A stretch of 64,000 nt of DNA from JBGAJN01 sp044224905 (GCA_044224905.1 JBGAJN010000002.1:1550001-1614000), one strand, 5' to 3'; positions 26,124 through 34,449 are shown, counted from the first letter of the stretch. Numbers and translations: made by a program. The notes: a model not told the origin generated them from the sequence alone.

Positions 26124-27515
26124 ATGTTTGCCGCGATCATCAATACCTTTGCCAACTGCTTTAAGATTCCGGAATTAAAGTCCCGGATTTTCTTCACGCT
26201 CCTCATTCTCGGAGTCTGCCGGTTGGCCGCGATGATCCCGATTCCGGGATTGGATGGCGCGGCATTGGCCGATTACTTCGACGAACAAGCCAAGCGCGGT
26301 GCGGGCGGGGCAGGTGGTGGATTGATCGGCATGTACAGCATGTTCACGGGCGGCGCGATGGAGCGTTGCGCGGTGGGCTCCTTGGGCATCATGCCGTATA
26401 TTAGCGCGACGATCATCATTCAGTTGTTGTCCGCGGTGATTCCGACGCTGAGCAAACTCGCTCGCGAAGAAGGTGGTCGTACGAAGATCGTTCAATACGG
26501 TCGCTACCTCACGGTGCTGTTGTGCCTGGGGCAGGGGTTCGTGATGGCGCTCGGATGGCAGCATCCGCAGAACATTTTCCCGAACTTTGACAAGCCTCTC
26601 GTGCTGATCGAAACGCAGTGGTGGTATCTGTTGCAAACCACGTTGATTCTAACGAGTTCCACCTTGTTGCTAATGTGGTTGGGTGAACAGATCACCGATC
26701 GCGGTATCGGCAATGGTATTTCCCTCATCATCACGATCGGTATTCTCGCTCGTCTCCCCAGCGCGATGCGCTCGGTTTACTTCATGTTCGTTCCTCCGGC
26801 GGGGACGGAATCGGCTTTCAACTTCTTCCATGGAATTGCATTGGTGCTCTTGCTGCTCGGTGTGATCGCAGCGGTCATCGCGGTGACTCAGGCGCAACGT
26901 AAGATTCCCGTTCAATACGCTCAGCGCGCGGTGGGTCGCAAGGTCTACTCGGGCGGCAGTTCGTTCATGCCCTTGCGTGTTAACTACGCTGGCGTCATGC
27001 CGATCATTTTCGCGCAAGCGATCCTAATGTTCCCCCAAAAGATTTTTGAGACCTTGGGTAAATCTTTCAATCTCCAGTTCTTTACCGACATCGCGGGCGC
27101 GTTGAATCACGGTTCATTGGTCTACATCATGTTTGAAGCGCTGATGATCTTGTTCTTCTCCTACTTCTGGGTGGCGACGCAGTTCAACGAATTGCAGATC
27201 TCGGACGATTTGAAGAAATACGGCGGCTACATCCCGGGCGTGCGTCCGGGTCAAGCGACCAGCAACTTCCTGCACAACACAATGAGCCGGATTACGCTCG
27301 CCGGGGCGATCTTCCTCGCGGCGATCGCGATCATCCCGATGGCGCTGTATAAGTTTTTGGGCGTGGATTTCCAGGTGGCGTCCTTCTTCGGCGGAACGAG
27401 CATCTTGATCACGGTCGGCGTGGTTCTCGATACGATGCGCCAGATGGAATCTCACTTGTTGATGCGGCATTACGACGGGTTCTTGAAGAAGGGCCGGATC
27501 AAGGGCCGCTTCTAG
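26124..27515 (+). CDS. secY: Protein translocase subunit SecY
   Basis: 463 residues with ten predicted membrane helices. Features include LGIMPYISATIIIQLLSAVIPTL (outline, about 92-114), the cytoplasmic loop with LAREEGGRTKIVQYGRY, GIGNGISLIITIGI, and the C5 loop KKYGGYIPGVRPGQATSNFL that contacts SecA and the ribosome. SecY forms the membrane channel with SecE and SecG. It is co-transcribed with ribosomal genes as in most bacteria. Confidence 0.98.
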   Translation: MFAAIINTFANCFKIPELKSRIFFTLLILGVCRLAAMIPIPGLDGAALADYFDEQAKRGAGGAGGGLIGMYSMFTGGAMERCAVGSLGIMPYISATIIIQLLSAVIPTLSKLAREEGGRTKIVQYGRYLTVLLCLGQGFVMALGWQHPQNIFPNFDKPLVLIETQWWYLLQTTLILTSSTLLLMWLGEQITDRGIGNGISLIITIGILARLPSAMRSVYFMFVPPAGTESAFNFFHGIALVLLLLGVIAAVIAVTQAQRKIPVQYAQRAVGRKVYSGGSSFMPLRVNYAGVMPIIFAQAILMFPQKIFETLGKSFNLQFFTDIAGALNHGSLVYIMFEALMILFFSYFWVATQFNELQISDDLKKYGGYIPGVRPGQATSNFLHNTMSRITLAGAIFLAAIAIIPMALYKFLGVDFQVASFFGGTSILITVGVVLDTMRQMESHLLMRHYDGFLKKGRIKGRF

Positions 27516-27516
27516 G

Positions 27517-28167
27517 ATGAGGCGGCGGGTGATACTCCTCGGCCCCCCGGGCTCAGGCAAGGGAACCATCGCCGCTCATTTGGTGTCGGAACACGGGTTC
27601 CGCCATCTCTCGACCGGAAACTGGTTCCGCTCCGAGGTGAAGCAGGGGACGCACATTGGCCAGGTGGCGAAAGTTTATCTGGATCGCGGTGAGTTGGTCC
27701 CGGACAAAATTGTCCTCGAGCTGATGGAAGAATGGCTCGGCTCGGTTCCCTCGCAGGACGGCTTCCTGCTCGATGGATTTCCGAGAACGACGGTGCAGGC
27801 TGAAGCGTTTGATGATTGGCTCGCCGAACATCAGATGCCCGTCGAAGCAGTAATTTTTTGCGACGCGAACGTCGAGTTGATCATTGAAAGAGCCGCGGGT
27901 CGTCGGGTGTGCGCCAAATGTGGCCGTGTGTATCACGTACGGAATAATCCGCCGAAGATTACCGGCGTTTGTGATGATTGCGGTATGCCGCTGATCATCC
28001 GCGACGACGACACCGAATCGGTGATGCGGAAGCGGTTTGGAATTTACGAACAGCAGACCCGACCGTTGGTTAATTACTACCGGAAGCAGGGCAAGCTGAG
28101 CACGGTGGACGCAGGCGTCCCCGCGAAGCAGCAGATCGAAGCGACGGTGCGAGCGTTGACTGCATGA
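27517..28167 (+). CDS. adk: Adenylate kinase, zinc-LID type
   Basis: 216 residues. P-loop LLGPPGSGKGT at 7-17, FLLDGFPRT at 83-91, and a LID domain with four cysteines (Cys132, Cys135, Cys152, Cys155) that should bind structural zinc. It interconverts AMP, ADP and ATP in the cytoplasm. The start is one base after the secY stop and the end overlaps map by four bases. The NMP-binding TGNWFRSEVKQGTHIG has Asn-Trp where Asp-Met/Leu is usual (TGDMLR). Confidence 0.96.
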   Translation: MRRRVILLGPPGSGKGTIAAHLVSEHGFRHLSTGNWFRSEVKQGTHIGQVAKVYLDRGELVPDKIVLELMEEWLGSVPSQDGFLLDGFPRTTVQAEAFDDWLAEHQMPVEAVIFCDANVELIIERAAGRRVCAKCGRVYHVRNNPPKITGVCDDCGMPLIIRDDDTESVMRKRFGIYEQQTRPLVNYYRKQGKLSTVDAGVPAKQQIEATVRALTA

Positions 28168-28937
28168 GCAATCAGAAGACCGAACGCGATCTGGAATTGA
28201 TGCGGCCAGCCTGCCGGATGGCGCGTCTCGTCCTTGATGAAGTCAGTGCTTACATCGCACCGGGGATGACGACGAAGCAGATTGATGATTACGCGGCGGC
28301 GCGGATCAAAGTGCACGGTGGCAAGAGTGCTTTTTTGGGTTACCGGAAATATCCGTGCCACGTTTGCATCTCGGTGAACGAGCAGGTCGTTCACGGGATT
28401 GCCAGTGATCGGCGGGTGCAGTTCGGTGACATTTTGAGTCTGGATGTCGGTGTGGTTTTCAACGGATTCATCGGCGACAATGCGCGCACGGTGGCTGTTG
28501 GCGGTTGTGATGTTCTTTGTCAGCGGTTGATGGATGTGACCGAACGGTCGCTGTATCTCGGCATTGCGCAGGCGCGGGCGGGAAATCGCGTTACCGATAT
28601 TTCTCGGGCGATTCAGACCTTCGTTGAAAGCAATGGCTTCAGCGTGGTCCGCGAATTCGTCGGTCACGGCGTCGGTCGGACGATGCACGAAGAGCCTCAG
28701 GTGCCGAACTTTGTGGATCCGAAGTCGAACCAGAAGCTCAAGGCCGGAATGACGATCGCCATCGAGCCGATGGTGAACGCCGGCCGGCCGGAAGTTAAAA
28801 TCCTAAAAGATGGCTGGACGGTTCTGACGGCAGATGGTAAACCATCCGCCCATTTTGAACATACGGTCCTGGTGACCGCCGGTGAGCCGGAGATATTGAC
28901 GTGCGCGACGACGCCATCCGAATTTCGGGCACCGTAA
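28164..28937 (+). CDS. map: Methionine aminopeptidase, type I
   Basis: 257 residues. The five metal ligands are visible: Asp in LSLDVGVVFNGF, Asp in GDNARTVAV, His in VGHGVGRTMHEEP, Glu in TIAIEPMV and Glu in HFEHTVLVT. It removes the initiator Met from nascent proteins. The last 37 bases overlap infA in another frame, so the two genes are tightly packed. Confidence 0.97.
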   Translation: MSNQKTERDLELMRPACRMARLVLDEVSAYIAPGMTTKQIDDYAAARIKVHGGKSAFLGYRKYPCHVCISVNEQVVHGIASDRRVQFGDILSLDVGVVFNGFIGDNARTVAVGGCDVLCQRLMDVTERSLYLGIAQARAGNRVTDISRAIQTFVESNGFSVVREFVGHGVGRTMHEEPQVPNFVDPKSNQKLKAGMTIAIEPMVNAGRPEVKILKDGWTVLTADGKPSAHFEHTVLVTAGEPEILTCATTPSEFRAP

Positions 28938-29107
28938 TGGAAGTTTTGCCGAACCAATTGGTTCGAGTGCGGTTTAAAAATGGCCATCAATTGATGGCGC
29001 ACCTGTCAGTGCGTGACAGGAAATCGGGCAAAGTGTTTGCGCCCGGAGAAGTGGTGACGGTCGAGATGACACCGTTCGACTTTTCGCAGGGCCGGATAAG
29101 AATTTAG
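28901..29107 (+). CDS. infA: Translation initiation factor IF-1
   Basis: 68 residues from a GTG inside the map gene. Alignment to the usual IF-1 beginning (the DNIEMQGTVLETLP region corresponds to DDAIRISGTVMEVLP here) shows the family starts at this GTG, not at the ATG at 28937. The OB fold continues with RVRFKNGHQLMAHLS and VEMTPFDFSQGRIRI. IF-1 occupies the A site during initiation. Confidence 0.93.
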   Translation: MRDDAIRISGTVMEVLPNQLVRVRFKNGHQLMAHLSVRDRKSGKVFAPGEVVTVEMTPFDFSQGRIRI

Positions 29108-29126
29108 AAATTTAGAAAACGAAAAT

Positions 29127-29240
29127 ATGAAAGTGCGAGCCTCAGTCAAAAGACTTTGCGAGAACTGCAAGGTCGTGAAACGCAAAGGTGTCATTCGAGT
29201 TATCTGCTCGAATGCCCGCCATAAGCAACGTCAGGGTTAA
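29127..29240 (+). CDS. rpmJ: 50S ribosomal protein L36
   Basis: 37 residues: MKVRASVKRLCENCKVVKRK, then GVIRVICSNARHKQRQG. The zinc ligands CxxC...C...H are present (the C-plus form). It lies between infA and rpsM, the canonical place, with an A/T-rich leader before the ATG. Confidence 0.97.
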   Translation: MKVRASVKRLCENCKVVKRKGVIRVICSNARHKQRQG

Positions 29241-29251
29241 TTTTTACTACT

Positions 29252-29647
29252 ATGCCACGCATCATTGGTGTTGATATTCCTGGAGAAAAGCGGATCGACA
29301 TTTCCCTCCGTTACGTTTACGGCATCGGCCCGGTCAATGCGAAAGCCATCTTGGCCGCCGCAAAGATTGATCCGAGCATTCGTGCCAAGGATCTTGACGA
29401 GAATCAGCTCTCGCAAATCGTGCACGCCATTCAGGAAGGTAAGTATGTGATTGAAGGCGATCTTCGCCGCGAACTCGGTCTCAATCTCAAGCGCCTCCAG
29501 GGCATCAAGTGCTACCGCGGCGTCCGCCATCTGCGCGGGCTCCCGGTGCGCGGTCAACGTACCCAGACCAACGCCCGCACCCGCAAGGGTCCGCGTAAGA
29601 CGGTCGGCGTGCAACGCAATCCGAACGCCAAGACCGGCATTCACTAA
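29252..29647 (+). CDS. rpsM: 30S ribosomal protein S13
   Basis: 131 residues: MPRIIGVDIPGEKRIDISL, YVYGIGPVNAKAIL, CYRGVRHLRGLPVRGQRT and the basic tail TNARTRKGPRKTVG. S13 forms head bridges to L5 and touches P-site tRNA. No Shine-Dalgarno sequence is visible; the leader is TTTTTACTACT. Confidence 0.98.
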   Translation: MPRIIGVDIPGEKRIDISLRYVYGIGPVNAKAILAAAKIDPSIRAKDLDENQLSQIVHAIQEGKYVIEGDLRRELGLNLKRLQGIKCYRGVRHLRGLPVRGQRTQTNARTRKGPRKTVGVQRNPNAKTGIH

Positions 29648-29657
29648 ATAAATTTTT

Positions 29658-30254
29658 ATGGCTGACGAAACGAAGAAAAAACCCGCCGCGAAAGAGGCGA
29701 AAGAAGCTAAGCCCGCTGCCGCCGAAGGCGCCGAGGCGAAACCCAAGGCTAAGAAGCCGGCTGCCGCTGAAGGCGCTGCTGCTCCTGGTGCCGAAGCCGC
29801 TGCTCCGAAGACCGGCGAACTCGTTGCTGGTTCCGCGCCGACTGCCGCCGAATTGCTCGGTGATGATCCTAATGCAAAGAAGATCATCAAGGCCAAGGGT
29901 GCCAAAAACATTGCGGTTGGTGTCGCCAACATTCTCGCGACGTTCAACAACACGCAGGTCGCCATCACCGACATGCAGGGGAACGTGATCGGTTGGTCCA
30001 GCGCTGGCCGGGTTGGTTTCAAAGGCTCCCGCAAGAGCACCGCGTTCGCCGCCCAGCAGGTCGCGCAAGACGCCGCCCGCCAGGCAATGGCGCACGGTTT
30101 GCGTGAAGTCGAAATCCGCGTCAAGGGTCCGGGATCAGGTCGTGAATCCGCCATCCGCGCGTTGCAAGCAATCGGTCTCGAAATCTCGAGCATCAAAGAC
30201 GTGACGCCCGTTCCGCACAATGGCTGCCGTCCCCGCAAGAAGCGCCGCGTGTAA
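29658..30254 (+). CDS. rpsK: 30S ribosomal protein S11 with long N-terminal extension
   Basis: 198 residues, against about 129 for E. coli S11. The conserved body starts near residue 83 (KNIAVGVANILATFNNTQVAITD, outline) and ends DVTPVPHNGCRPRKKRRV, which is diagnostic. The first ~80 residues are built almost only of Ala, Lys, Glu, Pro and Gly (repeats of the AAEGAEAKPKAKKPAA type), probably disordered, resembling histone-like tails. S11 lies at the platform near the E site and the anti-Shine-Dalgarno helix. Confidence 0.97.
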   Translation: MADETKKKPAAKEAKEAKPAAAEGAEAKPKAKKPAAAEGAAAPGAEAAAPKTGELVAGSAPTAAELLGDDPNAKKIIKAKGAKNIAVGVANILATFNNTQVAITDMQGNVIGWSSAGRVGFKGSRKSTAFAAQQVAQDAARQAMAHGLREVEIRVKGPGSGRESAIRALQAIGLEISSIKDVTPVPHNGCRPRKKRRV

Positions 30255-30290
30255 CGCAAACAACTCTCAACTTTTTACCTCAACTAGAAT

Positions 30291-30899
30291 ATGGCTCGTT
30301 ACACAGGTCCCCGCGTTCGCATCAGCCGCCGTTTTGGTGTCCCCATTTTCGGTGCGTCGAAGTATCTCGAACGGAAAAATTACGGTCCCGGCGTTCATGG
30401 CCCCAAGGCCCGCCGCAAAAACACCGACTACGCTCTCGGCCTCATTGAGAAGCAGAAGCTGCGCTATTACTACGGCCTCATGGAACGTCAGTTCCGTGGC
30501 GTCTACGAAAAAGCGCTCAAGCGTCGTGGTGTCACCGGCGAAACCATGCTCCAGATTCTGGAGACTCGCCTCGACAGCATCATTTATCACCTCGGCTTCG
30601 CGAACACCCGCGCCGCCGCGCGCCAGTTGATCTGCCACGGTCACGTGAAGGTCAATGGTCGCAAGGTCAATTGCGCCTCCTACGCGACGAAGGTCAACGA
30701 CGTCGTGGAAATCAAGGACACCAGCGTGTCCCGTCAGATGGCGACCAAGAATCTCGACATCTCCACCAGTCGCGCGGTGCCGGAATGGGTTTCCCTCAAC
30801 AAGGAAGCCTTCAAGGGTACGCTCATTCGCATCCCGTCCCGTGACGAGATCCAACCGATTGCCAACGAGCAAACGGTCGTTGAATTTTATTCCCGCTAA
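30291..30899 (+). CDS. rpsD: 30S ribosomal protein S4
   Basis: 202 residues: RYTGPRVRISRRFGVPIFGA, YGLMERQFRGVYEKA, and the S4 RNA-binding motif RLDSIIYHLGFANTRAAARQLICHGHVKVNGRKVN (outline, about 90-125). The N-terminal cysteines of zinc-binding S4 are missing. S4 nucleates 16S assembly and autoregulates its operon in E. coli. A 104-base gap with two hairpins separates it from rpoA. Confidence 0.98.
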   Translation: MARYTGPRVRISRRFGVPIFGASKYLERKNYGPGVHGPKARRKNTDYALGLIEKQKLRYYYGLMERQFRGVYEKALKRRGVTGETMLQILETRLDSIIYHLGFANTRAAARQLICHGHVKVNGRKVNCASYATKVNDVVEIKDTSVSRQMATKNLDISTSRAVPEWVSLNKEAFKGTLIRIPSRDEIQPIANEQTVVEFYSR

Positions 30900-30906
30900 T
30901 GAACCC

Positions 30907-30924
30907 GTTCCCCTCACGGGGAAC
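30907..30924 (+). promoter_or_regulatory. Hairpin just after rpsD
   Basis: GTTCCCC (30907-30913), loop TCAC, GGGGAAC (30918-30924): a perfect 7-base stem 8 bases after the rpsD stop codon. It is not followed by T residues (ACAATACAATT), so it may protect or process the mRNA end rather than terminate. Confidence 0.55.
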
Positions 30925-30940
30925 ACAATACAATTACACG

Positions 30941-30976
30941 GATCAACGTCGTGGCGGGAATCCAGCGACGTTGGTC
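30941..30976 (+). promoter_or_regulatory. Long hairpin in the rpoA leader
   Basis: GATCAACGTCG (30941-30951) pairs over 11 positions with CGACGTTGGTC (30966-30976), one pair being T-G. The intervening 14 bases can add TGG/CCA above a bulged G. It ends 27 bases before the rpoA ATG. It is a candidate cis-regulatory or RNase processing structure between rpsD and rpoA. Confidence 0.6.
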
Positions 30977-31003
30977 AGATTAAAATTGTAAGAAAGAAAA
31001 AGT

Positions 31004-32023
31004 ATGCCAGTTCGTTTAGGTCGTTTCGAAATGCCGAAGCGGTTGACCAAGGAAGACTCAACCGCAACCGATACGTATGCCAAGTTCGTTGCCGAACCGT
31101 TTGAAACCGGTTACGGCCACACGATTGGCAACTCCCTCCGCCGCGTGCTCCTTTCCTCCCTGGAAGGTGCGGCGATCACCTCGATCAAGATCGACGGTGC
31201 GATGCATGAATTCAGCACTGTGGAAGGCGTTGTGGAAGACGTCACCGACATTGTTCTGAACCTGAAGAAAGTTCTTTTCAAGTCCGCCACCCGCGACACG
31301 CATACCTTGTTGCTCTCCGCGAACAAGGAAGGCGAGATCACTGCTGGTGATATCCAGCTCGTGGCCGGCGTCGAGATCGTCAACCCGAAGCAGCTCATCT
31401 GCACGCTCGACAAGAAGAAGAAGTTCGAGATGGAACTCGAGGTTAAGATTGGCCGCGGTTTCTGCCCGGGCGACGAAAACAAGAAGCCCGACCAATCGAT
31501 CGGCGTCATCGCCATCGACTCCTTGTTCTCCCCCGTGACCCGCGTCCGCTACGCTGTCGAAAGCGCCCGCGTCGGTCAACGCACCGACTACGATCGTTTG
31601 ATTCTCGAAGTCTGGACCGATGGCCGTATCTCCCCGGATGACGCGCTCACCCAGGCCAGCGCCATTCTCCAGCATCACCTCGACGTGTTCGTCGGCTACG
31701 ACAAGAACGCCGTTGAATTCGAAGAAGTCGAGACCAAGCAGGACGACGAGAAGGCGAAGATGAAGAAGCTGCTCAACATGAGCGTGAACGAAATCGAGCT
31801 CTCCGTCCGTGCCGCCAACTGCTTGAACAACGCGAACATCACTACCGTTGGCCAGCTCGCGATGAAGACCGAAGCCGAGATGCTCAAGTACCGCAACTTT
31901 GGCAAGAAGTCGCTGAACGAGATCAAGGAAAAGCTTTCCAGCCTCGGACTCACGCTCGGTATGAACATCGACGCGACGCTTCTCGAAGCCGGCAAGGAAG
32001 AACCCAAGCCTGCTTTGGCCTGA
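31004..32023 (+). CDS. rpoA: DNA-directed RNA polymerase subunit alpha
   Basis: 339 residues. The N-terminal assembly domain has FVAEPFETGYGHTIGNSLRRVLLSSLEGAA (outline, about 26-55). The C-terminal DNA-binding domain has VRAANCLNNANITTVGQLA and NFGKKSLNEIKEKLSSLGL. Alpha nucleates core polymerase assembly and contacts activators and UP elements. It lies in its classic place between rpsD and rplQ. Confidence 0.98.
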   Translation: MPVRLGRFEMPKRLTKEDSTATDTYAKFVAEPFETGYGHTIGNSLRRVLLSSLEGAAITSIKIDGAMHEFSTVEGVVEDVTDIVLNLKKVLFKSATRDTHTLLLSANKEGEITAGDIQLVAGVEIVNPKQLICTLDKKKKFEMELEVKIGRGFCPGDENKKPDQSIGVIAIDSLFSPVTRVRYAVESARVGQRTDYDRLILEVWTDGRISPDDALTQASAILQHHLDVFVGYDKNAVEFEEVETKQDDEKAKMKKLLNMSVNEIELSVRAANCLNNANITTVGQLAMKTEAEMLKYRNFGKKSLNEIKEKLSSLGLTLGMNIDATLLEAGKEEPKPALA

Positions 32024-32048
32024 TCGACCGCAACACTGATAGAAATTT

Positions 32049-32471
32049 ATGCGACACCTTAGAAGAACAGCCAAGTTGGGCCGCACGGGCACGCATCGGA
32101 ACATGATGCTCGCCAACCTGGTTTGTAGCCTAATCATTCACAAGCGCGTCACGACGACCCTCGCGAAAGCCAAAGCCGCCCGCAGCGTCGCCGAAAAGAT
32201 GATGACCCTCGGCAAGAGTGGCACCATCCATGACCGCCGCATCGCGTCCTCGCGGTTGCTTCAGCAGGAAGACGTCGTGCGCATCCTCTTCAATGAGCTC
32301 GCGCCGGTCTTCAAAGAGCGCCATGGGGGTTACACCCGCATCATGCAGCTCGGCCAACGCCAGGGCGACGCCTCCCAGCAGGCCATCCTTGAATGGGTGG
32401 ACCTCCCGGCGACCGCTCCGGAACCTGCCAAGACCGAAGGCGAAGGCAAGACCGCCGCAGCCGCGTCCTAA
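32049..32471 (+). CDS. rplQ: 50S ribosomal protein L17
   Basis: 140 residues: MRHLRRTAKLGRTGTHRNMM, LVCSLIIHKRVTTTLAKAKA, and HGGYTRIMQLGQRQGDASQQ are L17 signatures. Conserved sequence ends near residue 120 (ILEWVDLP); the rest is a low-complexity Ala/Glu/Lys tail. It is the last gene of the ribosomal operon and is followed by a strong terminator. Confidence 0.98.
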   Translation: MRHLRRTAKLGRTGTHRNMMLANLVCSLIIHKRVTTTLAKAKAARSVAEKMMTLGKSGTIHDRRIASSRLLQQEDVVRILFNELAPVFKERHGGYTRIMQLGQRQGDASQQAILEWVDLPATAPEPAKTEGEGKTAAAAS

Positions 32472-32494
32472 TCGACGCCGCCCCTAGCTTCACG

Positions 32495-32525
32495 AAAGCC
32501 CGCTCGCAAGAGCGGGCTTTTTTTT
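32495..32525 (+). terminator. Rho-independent terminator of the ribosomal operon, probably bidirectional
   Basis: AAAGCCCGCTC and GAGCGGGCTTT form an 11-base perfect stem with a GCAA loop, followed by eight T residues. It stands between rplQ (plus) and the HDOD regulator (minus); the A run on the other side lets it work for the opposite strand too. Confidence 0.92.
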
Positions 32526-32598
32526 CTGCCTCGATTCGGAAATTCCTCCCGCGAAACCTCCAACTCCGTCGTCCAAACTCGCCACCGAAATTCCCAAC

Positions 32599-33813
32599 TC
32601 AGCTCCCGCGACCGGTCGAGCTCCCGTTGGGGACGGCCTCGCGCCAATTGTCGACGTGCGACTCGACGCCGATCTCCGCGAGATACGGCATGTCCATTTG
32701 CAGCACCGGCGTGTTCTTGGCCTGCGGAATCGGTTCGCCGATCAATACATCCGCCGCGTGCACCGCCGTGAGCGGCCCGAGTTGCTTCACGTTGCTCCGA
32801 CCGGGCTCGTGATGCAGCGCGATCGCCTCGACGATCGTTGCGGGCAAACCCCAGAGACCGATCAAATACGCGCCGACCTCCGCGTGCGTCGTGCCAAAGA
32901 CCACTTGCTCCGCGTCGCGCATGGAAATTCCCGCGTGGTGCGCCAGCTTCAACGCCTTCTCGTACTCCTCGGGTAGACACGCCGCCAGCGTCAGCTTGCC
33001 GATGTCATGCAGCAACCCGCTGACAAACGCCTCATCCACGCGGGCGTGATCGAAACTCTCCCGCTCCGCGATCCCTTTGGCCGTCAGCCCGCACTTGAGG
33101 CTGTGTTGCCAGAGCCGCTCGATGTTGAAATGTCCCGGCGTCGATTTCTCGAAGCTTGCGAACACATGATGCGCGAGCACGAGCGAACGCACCGTACCGT
33201 AGCCGAGAATCTGAACCGCCTCGGCCGGGTGCGTGATCGCGCGGGGAACGCCGAAGAACGCCGAATTCACGAACTGCAACAGCTTGGCCGTCATCGCCGG
33301 ATCATTCGCCACGATGCTGCCCACGTCTTCCGCCGAGGTGTCCGGCGATTCCAGTGCCGCGTTCAGTTGAAAATAAATCGCCGGCAAACTTGGCAGCTTG
33401 CCCAGCCGTCCGATCACGCTCTTGAGCTGATCATCCTGCAGCCAGTTATCGAGCCCGCAGATGCGGACCAGCGCGCTCTTGAGCGCATTGAAATCACACG
33501 GCTTGGCGAGGAATTGATGCGTTGCGCCTACGCACTCGGCCACTGTCTCATCCTCGATTTCGCCGGAGAGAATGATGCGCGCCGTCCTCGGATGGCGCCG
33601 GAGCACCTCGTTGAACAGCTCCGGTCCGCTCATCCCCGGCATGTGCATGTCCGAGACGATCACGTCCATCGGATCCGCCTCCATTAACTGCAGCGCCGTT
33701 GGACCATCCTCTGCGAGAAAAAGCTCCCATTGATCCGTCATCGAATGGAACAGCATGCCGTAAAACTCCAGCAAGACGGGACTGTCATCCACAAAGAGGA
33801 TCTTTTTCTTCAT
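32599..33813 (-). CDS. Response regulator with HDOD output domain
   Basis: 404 residues. The N-terminal receiver domain has LFVDDSPVLLEFYG, phospho-acceptor Asp in VIVSDMHMPGMSGPELF (about residue 55) and LAKPCDFNAL. It is followed by an HDOD domain (about 145-340: LPSLPAIYFQLNAALESPD, and ARVDEAFVSGLLHDIGKLTLA as the degenerate HD region). HDOD regulators act in signalling and chemotaxis-like or stress networks without binding DNA directly. No partner kinase is adjacent. Confidence 0.93.
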   Translation of the reverse strand: MKKKILFVDDSPVLLEFYGMLFHSMTDQWELFLAEDGPTALQLMEADPMDVIVSDMHMPGMSGPELFNEVLRRHPRTARIILSGEIEDETVAECVGATHQFLAKPCDFNALKSALVRICGLDNWLQDDQLKSVIGRLGKLPSLPAIYFQLNAALESPDTSAEDVGSIVANDPAMTAKLLQFVNSAFFGVPRAITHPAEAVQILGYGTVRSLVLAHHVFASFEKSTPGHFNIERLWQHSLKCGLTAKGIAERESFDHARVDEAFVSGLLHDIGKLTLAACLPEEYEKALKLAHHAGISMRDAEQVVFGTTHAEVGAYLIGLWGLPATIVEAIALHHEPGRSNVKQLGPLTAVHAADVLIGEPIPQAKNTPVLQMDMPYLAEIGVESHVDNWREAVPNGSSTGRGS

Positions 33814-34449
33814 TCCATTTCCCAGCCGTTCAACTCGATATCAATTGTATGCGGTTAGAATAACCCACTTGAATATCGACGGACGGCGACGTGCGCTTTA
33901 CCGCGTTTAGTCGGAAACCCTGTCGCCGTTACGTGACGCTTGTGTAGTGGATCGCGGGGACAAACGGGGGGCCGCGTTGAGGATCGTGGGGCTGATGACG
34001 ATGTCTTGCGGCGTAGGCGCCAGGCGGCAATTCGAATGGGGAGCGTCTTGGGGCAAATTACGCTGCCGTTGGCGGACACTTTAGTCTTCCCGTGAGGGTG
34101 CTGACCGAAGCCTTGGATTCGAAATCTGGGGGGCGTTTTCGATCCTCCGCCCTTTTGGCGGAGGAACTGTCTGAGGTTAGAAACGTGTAAGCCAGATGCT
34201 GAGTGGATAAACGTGTTGCAGCGATGTCATCGCAGCGGGATCCCGCTGTGCGCCGCGATCAAGTTCAACGTATCTATTTGTTGATGACGTCGACTTGCTG
34301 GGCGCAAAGATCAAAAGTCGACCGAGCTAAACAAGCTCTTTTTTACCCACATGTGTTTTCACCCGACCTTCAAAATTCGCCCCTCGCCCCGGCTAACGGA
34401 TCAGTGGTTCCGGTATGAATCGGCGACCTCGCTAATGGATCATCGAGAT
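33814..34449. other. Non-coding interval with hairpins and a terminator; candidate small RNA
   Basis: No convincing protein gene. The 3' part is rich in symmetry: TCCTCCGCC/GGCGGAGGA (34143-34165), GCGATG/CATCGC (34221-34233) and the palindrome AGCGGGATCCCGCT (34234-34247), followed by a GAGCT/AGCTC hairpin with six T residues at 34324-34344. This is the form expected for a structured small RNA on the plus strand ending at 34344. I tested it by eye against tmRNA, RNase P and 6S consensus features and saw no match. Confidence 0.4.
34324..34344 (+). terminator. Small Rho-independent terminator
   Basis: GAGCT, loop AAACA, AGCTC, then six T residues. The stem is only 5 bases, but the T run is clean. 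No coding gene lies upstream on this strand, which is why a non-coding transcript is suspected. Confidence 0.5.

Noticed and set aside
31058..32137. 359-codon minus-strand frame opposite rpoA and rplQ
   Set aside because: Mirror of two conserved genes; composition is that of an antisense frame.
33855..34079. 74-codon minus-strand frame between the HDOD regulator and tRNA-Leu
   Set aside because: Arg/Ser/Pro-rich translation, no ribosome site and no family signal.
33900..34344. tmRNA, RNase P RNA or 6S RNA in the structured non-coding interval
   Set aside because: No tmRNA T-arm/CCA end, no RNase P core such as GAGGAAAGTCC, and no 6S-like central bubble could be found by eye; kept only as an unassigned candidate RNA.
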